From: Erythrobacteraceae bacterium
GTDB taxonomy: Bacteria; Pseudomonadota; Alphaproteobacteria; Sphingomonadales; Sphingomonadaceae
DNA length: 38,244 nt
NCBI GenBank assembly: GCA_027489095.1
Contig: JAIYAL010000087.1
Location: forward strand, 1-38,244
Direction: 5' to 3'
Positions 17,467-28,568 of the stretch are shown here, piece after piece. The position numbers were made by a program, and so were the translations under genes. The notes beneath the pieces are model-generated. The model ran no database searches. It saw only the letters and a program-made list of their open reading frames with translations, and was not told the origin of the DNA. Each line of letters starts with the position of its first letter. The stretch's first letter is position 1.

Positions 17467-18369
17467 ATGAAACACGCCGCTGCTGCACTTGCGCTCTGTG
17501 CCGCGCTTGCCGCCTGCGTGCCGGCGTCCACGCCGCCCGCGACTTTCGCGGTCACCGATACGCGCGACTATGATCCCATGTCGGTCAACTCTGCCCCTTC
17601 CGATCCGCCCACCGCGCGCATCGCCTATGGCAGTGCTTCGGCGCGGCAATATGGCGAGCTGCGCATCCCGAAAGGGAAGGGCCCGTTCCCGCTCGCGGTG
17701 CTTTATCACGGCGGGTGCTGGGCGGGGATGGGGGGCACCTCCAACCTCGCCGCGCTCGCCAGCTTCCTCACCCAGAACGGCATCGCCACCTGGACCCCGT
17801 CGTACCGCGAGCTTGGATCAGACGGGGGCTGGCCCAACACCTTCGCTGACTGGGCGCAGGGGCTCGCCTATGTGAAGACCCTTGCGAAGTCCTATCCGCT
17901 CGATTTGTCGCGCCTGACCTTGATGGGCCACTCGGCAGGCACGACGCCTGCGGTCTGGCTTGGGTCGGGGAACCATGGCGATGCGGTGATTGATCGCGAT
18001 CTGCCCAAGGCCCGCGCGGCGGTGATGATCGACGGCCCGCTGCGCACCGCGCCGTTTGTCGGGGTTGACGCGATGATCTGCGGCCGGCCGGTGATCGCGC
18101 CGCTGATGGGCGGACGCCCCGATGAGGTTCCGGCGCGCTACGCGATGCTCGATCCGCTGGTGAACAAACCGCTGGTCAAGCGGATGCTGGTGGTCGACGG
18201 CGCGCTGCCCGATCCCGAGCCGGAGGTGATCGCAGGATTGCGGGCGCAGGGCATCGCGGTCGAGGTGATCCGCGTCAGCCAAGAACAGCATTTCAACATG
18301 CTGGTGCCCGGCACCCAGGATTTTGCCGCCATCGGCCCGGCGCTGCTGGACATCGCCAAGGAGCGGTGA
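17467..18369 (+). CDS. Alpha/beta hydrolase lipoprotein, tandem paralogue of the preceding gene
   Basis: MKHAAAALALCAALAACVP lipobox; LRIPKGKGPFPLAVLYHGGCWAGM and LMGHSAGTTPAVWL parallel the upstream gene. Confidence 0.8.
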   Translation: MKHAAAALALCAALAACVPASTPPATFAVTDTRDYDPMSVNSAPSDPPTARIAYGSASARQYGELRIPKGKGPFPLAVLYHGGCWAGMGGTSNLAALASFLTQNGIATWTPSYRELGSDGGWPNTFADWAQGLAYVKTLAKSYPLDLSRLTLMGHSAGTTPAVWLGSGNHGDAVIDRDLPKARAAVMIDGPLRTAPFVGVDAMICGRPVIAPLMGGRPDEVPARYAMLDPLVNKPLVKRMLVVDGALPDPEPEVIAGLRAQGIAVEVIRVSQEQHFNMLVPGTQDFAAIGPALLDIAKER

Positions 18370-18379
18370 AAAAGCTTAA

Positions 18380-20524
<2,145 letters not shown>

Positions 20525-20541
20525 AGCAGCGAAAGGGCAAG

Positions 20542-21726
20542 ATGCGCAAGACAGGAACAAGGCTCGCACTTGTGGCCGCGCTTGCCGCGCTCGCCACGCT
20601 GTTGGCCTGGGCGACATCGCCCGATCCCAAAGGCAATCCGGCGAGTTTTGAAGAAGCCGCGCTTGATCCGGGCCTTGCCCCGATGGCGCAAGCGCTGACG
20701 CTGGCGCGGTTTGCAGGCGGTGATGGAAAGCCGGTCACGCTTTTGGTCACCGGGTTTGACCAGGCGGGCGTGACTGGCATCGCCCTCACCAATCTGGGGG
20801 CAGCGCAAACCGGCGATCCCTTGCGCGATCTGGCCTCGCTCGAACGCCTGCCAACCGCGCTTCCCGCCGGGCCGCGGGTGACCGTGCCGATCCAGAGCCT
20901 GCTGCCGTCCGGCCCCGATGGCGCGGTGCATATCGGCACAGGCACCAATTTCCCCGAACACGCCGCAGAAGCCAGCAGCAAGGCGGTGTTCCAGTTCCCC
21001 AAGTTCGGCACTGCCACCCCGGCCCGCACGACGATCCGCGCGCGCCCCGGTATCCTCCTCGATTACGAGGTCGAATTGTGCATGCGGTTTGACCGCGACA
21101 TCGCAAGCCTCGCGGATTTCGATGCGGCGGTGAAGGGCGTTTTCCTGTGCGGCGATTTCACCAACCGCAATGCGCTGGTGGCCATGGCCGATCCCGACAA
21201 TCTTGATTCCGGCTTCGGTTTTTCCGATTCCAAAAGCGGGCCGGGACACTTTCCCACCGGCCCGTTCATCGTTGTGCCGCGCGACTGGAAGGCTTTTTCC
21301 GGGCAATTGCGCATGACCACCAGCGTCAATGACGAACCCCGGCAGGATGCGCGCGGCAGGGAAATGACGCTCGATTTCCGGCAATTGGCCGAACACGCGC
21401 TGGCGGACATGGACCGCGCGCGCTTCCAGTATCGCGGCGCCTTCTACCCGCTTGCGCCTGATCGCAGGATCGGATCGGGAATGACGCTGATGTCGGGCAC
21501 ATCGGAAGGGACAATCTTCACGCCCCCGGCGCGGGCCGATTATATCGAGGGGGTGATGGCCTATCTCTTGGCGGGCGGGCCGTTTTCGGCGACCGGGCTG
21601 GTTGATCACGTCAAACAGAAGTTCATCGCCAATGAGCTCAAAAGCGGTCACTTCCTGAAACCCGGAGACCGCGTCCGGCACGGATCGAACATGCTGGGCG
21701 ATATCGTGGTGGAGGTGATCGAATAG
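20542..21726 (+). CDS. Fumarylacetoacetate hydrolase (FAH)-family protein with N-terminal signal/anchor
   Basis: LDYEVELCMRF, GDFTNRN and DSKSGPGHFPTGPFIVV are FAH-like; N-terminus RLALVAALAALATLLAWATS is hydrophobic. Confidence 0.75.
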   Translation: MRKTGTRLALVAALAALATLLAWATSPDPKGNPASFEEAALDPGLAPMAQALTLARFAGGDGKPVTLLVTGFDQAGVTGIALTNLGAAQTGDPLRDLASLERLPTALPAGPRVTVPIQSLLPSGPDGAVHIGTGTNFPEHAAEASSKAVFQFPKFGTATPARTTIRARPGILLDYEVELCMRFDRDIASLADFDAAVKGVFLCGDFTNRNALVAMADPDNLDSGFGFSDSKSGPGHFPTGPFIVVPRDWKAFSGQLRMTTSVNDEPRQDARGREMTLDFRQLAEHALADMDRARFQYRGAFYPLAPDRRIGSGMTLMSGTSEGTIFTPPARADYIEGVMAYLLAGGPFSATGLVDHVKQKFIANELKSGHFLKPGDRVRHGSNMLGDIVVEVIE

Positions 21727-22230
21727 ATGGATCAGGCCGATCTCTTGCGCGAACTCGCGCCCCAAGCCCTGCGCATCGCTGCGCTGCTGCGCGCCCGCAG
21801 CGAAAAGGTCGCGGTGGCGGATGGCGCGACCGGGGGCCTGATCGCCGCCAGCCTGCTCACCGTTCCCGGCGCGCTCGATTTCTTCGTCGGCGGGGGCGTG
21901 GTCTATTCGCTGCGCGCGCGCGATGTACTGTTCGCTCTCCCGCGTGAGGCTTACAAGGGGATGCGCGGCGCGACAGAGGATTACGCGCTGCTCCAGGCGC
22001 GCGCGATCCGCGATAACTTCGGCGCGGAATGGGGGCTGGCCGAGAGCGGCTCGGTTGGCGGATCGACACATCCCAGCGGCGCGCCCGCCGGGCGCAGCGT
22101 GGCGGCGCTGGCGGGGCCGGGCGGCGCGCACACCCGCGTGATCGAGACCGCCAGCGACGACCGCATCGCCAACATGGCCGCCTTTACCCGCAACGCGCTC
22201 GCATTGCTCGAAAGCGCGCTTGGCGAATAG
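21727..22230 (+). CDS. CinA C-terminal-domain-like protein (divergent)
   Basis: VAVADGATGGLIAASLLTVPGALDFFVGGGVVYSLRARDVLF aligns by eye to the CinA/PncC pattern (AESCTGG...VTYSNEAK); begins immediately after the upstream stop. Confidence 0.7.
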   Translation: MDQADLLRELAPQALRIAALLRARSEKVAVADGATGGLIAASLLTVPGALDFFVGGGVVYSLRARDVLFALPREAYKGMRGATEDYALLQARAIRDNFGAEWGLAESGSVGGSTHPSGAPAGRSVAALAGPGGAHTRVIETASDDRIANMAAFTRNALALLESALGE

Positions 22231-22333
22231 GTTTCGCGCGATAAATTTCTGGGCCCCTGTCGAATCCCGCTTGGCATCCGCGTCTCCCTGTCAGAGCCTC
22301 GCCATTCCGGTGCGGCCCAAACGGAGACGTGAC

Positions 22334-22687
22334 ATGCAATTCGTGCTGATGATCAACGAGGACGAAAGCGCCTATGCCGGCCCCGATGGCGGCGCGCTGC
22401 TGGAGGCGACAATCGCCGGGCACATGAAGCTCGCCGAGGATCTGGTCGCCGCCGGCGTGCCCTTTTCGGGCGAGCGGCTGAAGCCCGCCTCAACCGCCAC
22501 CACGGTCCGCTCGGACAACGGCACCGTCACGATCCATGACGGGCCCTTCGCCGAAACCCACGAGGAGTTGGGCGGTTTCTACGTCATCGATGTCGCCACC
22601 CTCGACGAGGCGCTTGCCTGGGCCAGGCGCATCCCGGTGCCCAAGGGCGGGATCGAAGTGCGCCCGGTCTGGCAGATGGGAAGCTGA
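22334..22687 (+). CDS. YCII/DGPF-domain protein
   Basis: MQFVLMINEDESAYAG...TIHDGPFAETHEELGGFYVIDVATLDEALAWA...EVRPVW. Confidence 0.93.
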   Translation: MQFVLMINEDESAYAGPDGGALLEATIAGHMKLAEDLVAAGVPFSGERLKPASTATTVRSDNGTVTIHDGPFAETHEELGGFYVIDVATLDEALAWARRIPVPKGGIEVRPVWQMGS

Positions 22688-22716
22688 ACCTGGACGCGGC
22701 GCTTGCGCCTGCGATC

Positions 22717-23904
22717 ATGGCGGCGCGGCCCCGGGTGGTGGCCGCGCTTGCCGCGCAATTGCGCGATCTGGACGCGGCCGAGGAGGCCTTCGCCGAAGTC
22801 GCCGCGCGCTGCCTTGCTCTGCCCGCCCCCCCGCGTGACATCGCCGCATGGCTGTTCGTGGCGGGCAAGCGCCGCGCGATTGATGCGATCCGCAGGGCCC
22901 GCGCCGAAACGCGCACCGCAGATGCTCTTGCGGAGGTTTCCGATATGGCCGCGATCCTGACCCTGCCCGAGCCAATCCCGGATGAACGCCTGCGCCTCTT
23001 GTTCATCTGCTGCCACCCGGCGCTGGGTGCCGAGGTGCGCGCCGCGCTCGCGCTGAAGGTGATCTGCGGCCTGCCGGTCGGGAGCATCGCGCGCCTGTTC
23101 GTGGTCAGCGAACAGGCCATGTTCCAGCGCATCACCCGCGCCAAGGCCAAGGTGCGCGAGGCCGGGATCGCCTTCGAACTGCCGCCGCGCCGCGACTGGC
23201 CCGAGCGGCTGGGCGCGGTGCTGCTCGCGCTCGAACTCGCCTTTACCGCCGCCTATGCCGATGCGGGCGGCGAGCTTTCGGCCGATGTGGGCGAGGATCT
23301 GGGCGCGGAGGTCGAGCGGCTCGCGCTGCTGGTCGCCGAACTTCTGCCGGGGGAGCCCGAGGCGCTGGGGCTGGCCGCGCTGGTGCTGCTGGCGCGCTCG
23401 CGGACAGGCGCGCGGCTGGACGCGGGCGGCGCGATGGTGCCGCTCTCGCAGCAGGACACCCGCCTGTGGGACTATGCGCGGATCGAGCGGGCGAGGGGCC
23501 TGATGGACCGCGCGGGCCTGCTCGCACGTTCGGGCCCCTGTCAGGTGATGGCGGCGATCCAGCTCACCCATGCGCGCCGCGCCTTCGATGGCGTGACCGA
23601 TTGGGGCGCGGTGCTGCGGCTTTATGATGTGCTGCTGACGCTGCGGCCCGGCCCGATGGTGGCGCTGCCGCGCGCGCTGGCGCTGGCGCAGGTCGAGGGA
23701 GCCGAGGCCGGGCTGGCGGCGCTTGAAGCGCTTCCTGCGGAGCGGCTTGCGCTGGCCCGGCCGTGGCACGCCGTGCGTGCTGATTTGCTGGCGCGGGCCG
23801 GGCGGGCAGGGGAGGCGGCCGCCGCGCTTGACGCTGCGCTCGCACTCGGCCCGCCGCGCGCCGAACGCCTGTGGCTCGAAGCGCGGCGGGCGGGGCTGGG
23901 GTGA
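22717..23904 (+). CDS. ECF RNA polymerase sigma factor with C-terminal extension (DGPF-linked type)
   Basis: LFICCHPALGAEVRAALALKVICGLPVGSIARLFVVSEQAMFQRITRAKAKVREAGI; C-terminal helical extension; directly after a DGPF gene. Confidence 0.9.
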   Translation: MAARPRVVAALAAQLRDLDAAEEAFAEVAARCLALPAPPRDIAAWLFVAGKRRAIDAIRRARAETRTADALAEVSDMAAILTLPEPIPDERLRLLFICCHPALGAEVRAALALKVICGLPVGSIARLFVVSEQAMFQRITRAKAKVREAGIAFELPPRRDWPERLGAVLLALELAFTAAYADAGGELSADVGEDLGAEVERLALLVAELLPGEPEALGLAALVLLARSRTGARLDAGGAMVPLSQQDTRLWDYARIERARGLMDRAGLLARSGPCQVMAAIQLTHARRAFDGVTDWGAVLRLYDVLLTLRPGPMVALPRALALAQVEGAEAGLAALEALPAERLALARPWHAVRADLLARAGRAGEAAAALDAALALGPPRAERLWLEARRAGLG

Positions 23905-23907
23905 GGC

Positions 23908-24744
23908 TTATTCGGCGGGCTCGAGGGCAGGCTCAGGCTCGCGCTGGCGGGTCGTGACAGCCCGAAAGGCCTCACGGTAGCGGGGGTGCTCGGTGCCCAT
24001 CCAGCGGTCCCACCAGGTGAAGTAGAAGCCGAAATTGTGGCCCGAGGAATGGTGCAGATCATGGTGCGTGGTCGTCGCGATCCAGTCGGTCCACGGATTG
24101 TCCACCCACCCGGCCGGGAACAGCTCGCTGCCCGCATGCGCCATCACATTGCGGATCATCTGGTGCCAGATGAAGTACAGGATCGCGAAGCCCGCATAGG
24201 CGATGCCGAGCTGGCTGGTGATGAGCAGAAAAAGCGGCACAAAGGCGACCTCGATCACCGCCTCGGTCATGGTGAAGCTGTAGGCGGTCCACGGCGTCGG
24301 GGTGCGCGATTTGTGATGGTGGAGGTGGGTGGCCCGGAACAGCCGCTTGCTGTGCATCGCCCGGTGCGCCCAATAGAACCAAGCATCATGCGCGAGCACG
24401 ATCAGCACGAATTGCCAGGCGATGGTCCACAGCGACGCCTGCTGGAGCTTCATCAGGATCACCCCGGTCTCGCGCCCGACCAGGATCGCCAGCGTGACAA
24501 AGGCATAGACGACCACTGTCCGCATCGAGGACAAGAGCTCTCGCGTGTAATCGGCGCGCGATGCGCGGCGGCCCTGCTGGATCCGGCGGGTTTCGGCAAA
24601 GCCGCGGAAGATCAGCAGCAAGGCCGTCAGCGCGCCCGCCGCGATCAGATACCGGCTGAGATCGAAATAGATGCCGAACATGAAATGGTCCGCAACGCGG
24701 GCCATGGCGTAGTCGAGCGTGGATGGATCGGCGGGAATGAGCAT
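23908..24744 (-). CDS. Sterol desaturase/fatty acid hydroxylase family membrane protein
   Basis: His motifs HDAWFYWAHRAMH, HLHHH, HHDLHH. ATG at 24744 (MLIPADPS) preferred over TTG 24750. Confidence 0.9.
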   Translation of the reverse strand: MLIPADPSTLDYAMARVADHFMFGIYFDLSRYLIAAGALTALLLIFRGFAETRRIQQGRRASRADYTRELLSSMRTVVVYAFVTLAILVGRETGVILMKLQQASLWTIAWQFVLIVLAHDAWFYWAHRAMHSKRLFRATHLHHHKSRTPTPWTAYSFTMTEAVIEVAFVPLFLLITSQLGIAYAGFAILYFIWHQMIRNVMAHAGSELFPAGWVDNPWTDWIATTTHHDLHHSSGHNFGFYFTWWDRWMGTEHPRYREAFRAVTTRQREPEPALEPAE

Positions 24745-24752
24745 GTGCAAAA

Positions 24753-24803
24753 AGCCTTTGTCAGCGATGGCTTATGTCATGACATCGACGCCCCGCAAAG
24801 GCT
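24753..24803 (-). promoter_or_regulatory. Nested inverted repeats upstream of the desaturase gene (operator or attenuator/terminator candidate)
   Basis: Outer AGCCTTTG (24753-24760) / CAAAGGCT (24796-24803) around an inner perfect 12-bp palindrome ATGTCATGACAT (24774-24785). On the minus strand the outer stem is followed by TTTTT. Confidence 0.55.
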
Positions 24804-24851
24804 CGTCGCTTGCGGAAAAAGCTGAAGGATTCCGAAAATGAGCGCGTTTTT

Positions 24852-25907
24852 TCAGTTCTGACCGGCGGTTTCGCCAAAACATTGCCGACGATAATCGCTC
24901 GGCGTGGTGCCCGTCTCGGCGCGAAACGCGCGGTTGAACGGGGGCAGCGAATTGTAGCCGAGGTCCATGGCGAGGGTCAGCACCGGCAGATCGACCCGCG
25001 CCCGGTCGGCGAGGGCCGCCTTGGCTTCGGCGATGCGATAGCGGTTGAGGAAGGCGGAGAAATTGCGGTGCCCGAGCCGCTGGTTGATCAACGCGCGCAA
25101 GCGGTGTTCAGGCGTGCCGAGATGGTCGGCGAGCCCGGCGATGGAGAGGCCGGGGGTGCGGTAGAGACCCTCATTCATGGCCGCCTCGAGCTTGTCCCGC
25201 AGCACCAGCTCGCTGGGCGAGAGTTGCAGCGCGGGCGGATCGGTCGGAGGGGCGGCCGGGTTCTCGCTGCGCAGTAGCAGCTCCGGCTCGGTCCGCAGCA
25301 AGGCCTTGCCCGCGAACAGCGTCAGCGCGAGGATCAGCAGGGCATTTGCAAGCTGAATGCCGGGATCGGCGCCCGCGCTCCCTTCGCCGGTGACAAGTTC
25401 ATAGGCCAGAATGCCGCCGGCCTGCGCCGCCACCAGCACCGGCAGCCACAGCCGGAAGGCGCGGCGCTGTTCGACCAGATCGTCCGCGCGGCCTGCAATC
25501 GCGGTGCGGAACAGGTCGGCGACGAGCGCAAGCCCGGTCAGGTGGATGGCATAGAACCCGATAAGCAAGTGCGGCAGTGCGAAATGGCCGATCATCCACG
25601 CGGCCGCCAGGACAATCGCCGCGCCCCACGCCGCCACCCAATGCGGTTCGCGTTCGAACACCCGCAGCGCGAACAGCCATGTGAAATAGGGCGTGAAGAT
25701 TGAGGCGAGATCGGCCCAGGGTTGCGCCGGGGTGTCGTTGAACAACTGTGAGGAGGAATTCAGCAGGTAGCCGATCGACCCCACCAGCAGCCCCGCCAGC
25801 GGCAGTTTGAGCCCGCGCCGAACTTCGCCTGAAAGCAGCAGCACCAGCAGCAGCAGGCTTGCCCCGCAGGTCACGAGCCGCACGACAATGTCGATCCGCT
25901 CGATCAT
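24852..25907 (-). CDS. AraC-family regulator with N-terminal multi-pass membrane domain
   Basis: Multiple hydrophobic segments, then LSIAGLADHLGTPEHRLRALINQRLGHRNFSAFLNRYRIAEAKAAL...LDLGYNSLPPFNRAFRAETGTTPSDYRR (AraC HTH; exact text LAMDLGYNSLPPFNRAFRAETGTTPSDYRR). Confidence 0.9.
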   Translation of the reverse strand: MIERIDIVVRLVTCGASLLLLVLLLSGEVRRGLKLPLAGLLVGSIGYLLNSSSQLFNDTPAQPWADLASIFTPYFTWLFALRVFEREPHWVAAWGAAIVLAAAWMIGHFALPHLLIGFYAIHLTGLALVADLFRTAIAGRADDLVEQRRAFRLWLPVLVAAQAGGILAYELVTGEGSAGADPGIQLANALLILALTLFAGKALLRTEPELLLRSENPAAPPTDPPALQLSPSELVLRDKLEAAMNEGLYRTPGLSIAGLADHLGTPEHRLRALINQRLGHRNFSAFLNRYRIAEAKAALADRARVDLPVLTLAMDLGYNSLPPFNRAFRAETGTTPSDYRRQCFGETAGQN

Positions 25908-25911
25908 CGCA

Positions 25912-26820
25912 TCAGCGCCCCCGCCGTCTCCGCAGCCACAGGATCGCCCAGTCGCCGCGCTGGAGCCTTGCCGCCATGCGGAATCCGGCGCGTTGCATCG
26001 CGCGCTTGACCGCCGCTTCCTGTTCGCCTGCGAGCAACCCGGCGAGCAGCAGGCTGCCGCCCGGCGGCACGGCCTTGGCGAAATCGGGGGCGAGGCTGAC
26101 CAGCGGGCCGGCGAGGATGTTGGCGATCAGCAGGTCATAGGGCCCGCGCATTTGCAGCAGCGGATCGTCCATTCCGTCGGCGATGATCATCACCGCTTCG
26201 CCCGGCTTGGGGCCGAGGGTGAGGCCGTTGAGGCGGGCGTTTTCCTCGACCACGCCGGTGCAGACCGCGTCGATATCGGTGAGGGTGCACAAGGCGCGCG
26301 GCCACAGCGCGAGCGCCGCAAAGCCCAAGAGCCCGGTGCCGGTGCCGATATCGGCGACATTGCGCGCCACCACGCCGCTCGCCTTCATCGCGCCCAGCAT
26401 TTCCAGGCACCCGGCGGTGGTCTTGTGCTGGCCGGTGCCGAAGGCTTGGGAGGCGGGGATCACGAAGTCGATCGCGTCCGGGTCGGCGGGATAATCCGGG
26501 GTATGGACATGGAACCGCCCGGCGCGGATCGGGGGGGCATTGTGCTGGCTGAGGGTCACCCAATCTTGCGGAGCGAGTTCCTCGACGGTGATCTTCGGGG
26601 CCTTGCCCTCGAACAGCCCGGCGAGCGCGGCTTTCTCGGGTTTGCCGGGCTTGCGGGGATACCAGCCTTCGAGCACCCAGTCGTCGGGCCGATCCTCGGC
26701 CTCCTCGCGCCCGGCGATGACGAGTTCGTAATCCCAGTCGTCGATCAGGTCATGCGCCAGCAGCGCGGCCTGCACGACGGGTTTGGGGGCATGGGCGGTG
26801 AGTTTCCAGGTGGTGCTCAC
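25912..26820 (-). CDS. prmA: Ribosomal protein L11 methyltransferase
   Basis: VADIGTGTGLLGFAALALWPRA; AFGTGQHKTTAGCLEML. Start GTG 26820 (VSTTWKLTAHAP) overlaps the upstream stop by 4 nt. Confidence 0.92.
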   Translation of the reverse strand: MSTTWKLTAHAPKPVVQAALLAHDLIDDWDYELVIAGREEAEDRPDDWVLEGWYPRKPGKPEKAALAGLFEGKAPKITVEELAPQDWVTLSQHNAPPIRAGRFHVHTPDYPADPDAIDFVIPASQAFGTGQHKTTAGCLEMLGAMKASGVVARNVADIGTGTGLLGFAALALWPRALCTLTDIDAVCTGVVEENARLNGLTLGPKPGEAVMIIADGMDDPLLQMRGPYDLLIANILAGPLVSLAPDFAKAVPPGGSLLLAGLLAGEQEAAVKRAMQRAGFRMAARLQRGDWAILWLRRRRGR

Positions 26821-27755
26821 TTGGCCGCGAATTCCTTGGAAAGTCGCATCGTCAGCGCCTGTTTCTGTTTGCTGGCATAGCCTGCGCAGGCGAAGTTCGG
26901 CAGGCCATCGCGCGAACGCCGTTCGAGCAGCGACAAGGTCAGCGGCAGATTGCCTGCAGTGGGATGGGGCGTGAGAAGCACGTCGCACCGCGTCGCCGCG
27001 ATTCGTTCGAATGATACGAAGAATTCCGCCACGTAACGCGTGTGATCGCTGAAGCGGTAATCGTCGCGGCTGACGGCGGAAAGGCTGTCAGCATAAAGGA
27101 TGTTCAGGCAATCTTCGCCCTCGCAGGCCCGCCACGTCCAGCTCATCGCGCCGGGGGTGTGGCCGGGCGTGCGGATCGGAGAGATTCCGAAGCCTTGCAG
27201 AAGTGCCGGTGCGTCGCCTTCGCCATAGGCGAGCCCGCGGGTAATCCGCGCCATCGGCTCATGCATGCCAAACTGGGGGTCGTCGGGGTGCGCCTTGCCC
27301 GTCAACATCGTTTCGACTGCGATGCCGGAGGACACGAAGGGTGCCCCGGTCGCTTCCTGCAGCTTGGCCATCCCCCCGACATGGTCGAAATGCTCATGGC
27401 TACCCAGCAGCAGCTTGATGTCCTTGGGGTCGAAGCCGAGCTTGCGGATATTGGCGAGCACGATGTCCGCCCCCGCTGCGGTGCCGGAATCGATCAGCGC
27501 GTGACCATCCTTGCCGGTGATCAGAATCGCGGAAATGCCGCAGGTGCCGACATAATACGTGTTGCCGTAGAGCTTGATCGGCGGGCCCGGCTTGTCCCAC
27601 TCGTCCCATTCCTGGCAGGCCTGCACCCACGGGTGCACTGGCCCCGGCACCGCGTCGGTTGCGACCACGGTGACCGTTTCTTGGGGCGCTGCGCCCAGCA
27701 GCGGGAGCGCGAGTACAAGCGCGCGCAATGCCTTACCTAACAAAGCTCGCTCCAT
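26817..27755 (-). CDS. Subclass B3-like metallo-beta-lactamase
   Basis: Signal peptide; GSHEHFDHVGGM (HxHxDH), TPGHTPGAMSW, LLTPHPTA; B3-type sequence pattern. Confidence 0.85.
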   Translation of the reverse strand: MERALLGKALRALVLALPLLGAAPQETVTVVATDAVPGPVHPWVQACQEWDEWDKPGPPIKLYGNTYYVGTCGISAILITGKDGHALIDSGTAAGADIVLANIRKLGFDPKDIKLLLGSHEHFDHVGGMAKLQEATGAPFVSSGIAVETMLTGKAHPDDPQFGMHEPMARITRGLAYGEGDAPALLQGFGISPIRTPGHTPGAMSWTWRACEGEDCLNILYADSLSAVSRDDYRFSDHTRYVAEFFVSFERIAATRCDVLLTPHPTAGNLPLTLSLLERRSRDGLPNFACAGYASKQKQALTMRLSKEFAAK

Positions 27756-28458
27756 TGGCGTCGATCACCGCGCCCGTCATGCTCGCCGGAGCATCCAGCG
27801 CGCAGAAGGCGATGATGGCCGCGATTTCCTCCGGAGTCGCCACCCGGCCCAGCGGAATATCGGCCAGCAGCCCCGGCCCGCCGCGGCTGGCGAGGTAATC
27901 GTCCGCCATCGAGGTGTCGGTAAAGCCGGGGGTGACGGCAAAGCTCAGGATCCCGTCCTTGGCATAGGCGCGCGCAATGGTCTTGTGCATCCCCACCATC
28001 CCGCTTTTGGCCGCCGCGTAATGCCAATGCGCCGGGCTGTCCCCGCGATAGGCGGCGCGGCTCGCCACGTGGACCAGCCGCCCGGCGAAGCCGCGCTCCT
28101 GCCAGTGCAGCACCGCAAAGCGCGAAAGCTGGGCGGCGCTGGTGAGGTTGACCCGCAAGGTGTCCTCCCACGCATCGAGCCATTCGATGTCCGAACGCTC
28201 CAGCCGGTTCGCCTCGAAGCGCCCGGCATTGTTGACCACCACGTCGATCTCGCCATGCGCGATGTCGAGCGCCTGATCCCACAGCGATTGCACCGAGAGC
28301 GGATCGCCGAAATCGGCCGCGATGATCGGCACGCCGTCTGATGAAGGCGCAATGGCCCTTGAGCCGTGGCCGATGACCTGCGCGCCGCGTGAGGCCAGCG
28401 CGTCCAGCGCCGCCCTGCCGATTCCGCGGCTTGATCCGGTTACCAGAATGTATCCCAT
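27733..28458 (-). CDS. Short-chain dehydrogenase/reductase
   Basis: MGYILVTGSSRGIGRAAL; VVNNAGRF; YAAAKSGMVGM. Confidence 0.92.
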   Translation of the reverse strand: MGYILVTGSSRGIGRAALDALASRGAQVIGHGSRAIAPSSDGVPIIAADFGDPLSVQSLWDQALDIAHGEIDVVVNNAGRFEANRLERSDIEWLDAWEDTLRVNLTSAAQLSRFAVLHWQERGFAGRLVHVASRAAYRGDSPAHWHYAAAKSGMVGMHKTIARAYAKDGILSFAVTPGFTDTSMADDYLASRGGPGLLADIPLGRVATPEEIAAIIAFCALDAPASMTGAVIDANGASFVR

Positions 28459-28568
28459 GCATGTCCCTATCCGAAACTTTGCAAGCCATGTCCACCATGT
28501 CGCGGCTTGCCTCATGCGTCAGCCGCGCTAAGTGGGATGGCCTTGAATAGGGACCAAACGGGATCATC

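Noticed and set aside
26817-27755. B3 metallo-beta-lactamase as a recently mobilised resistance gene
   Set aside because: No transposase, integron or attC-like sequence nearby; composition matches neighbours and it overlaps prmA.
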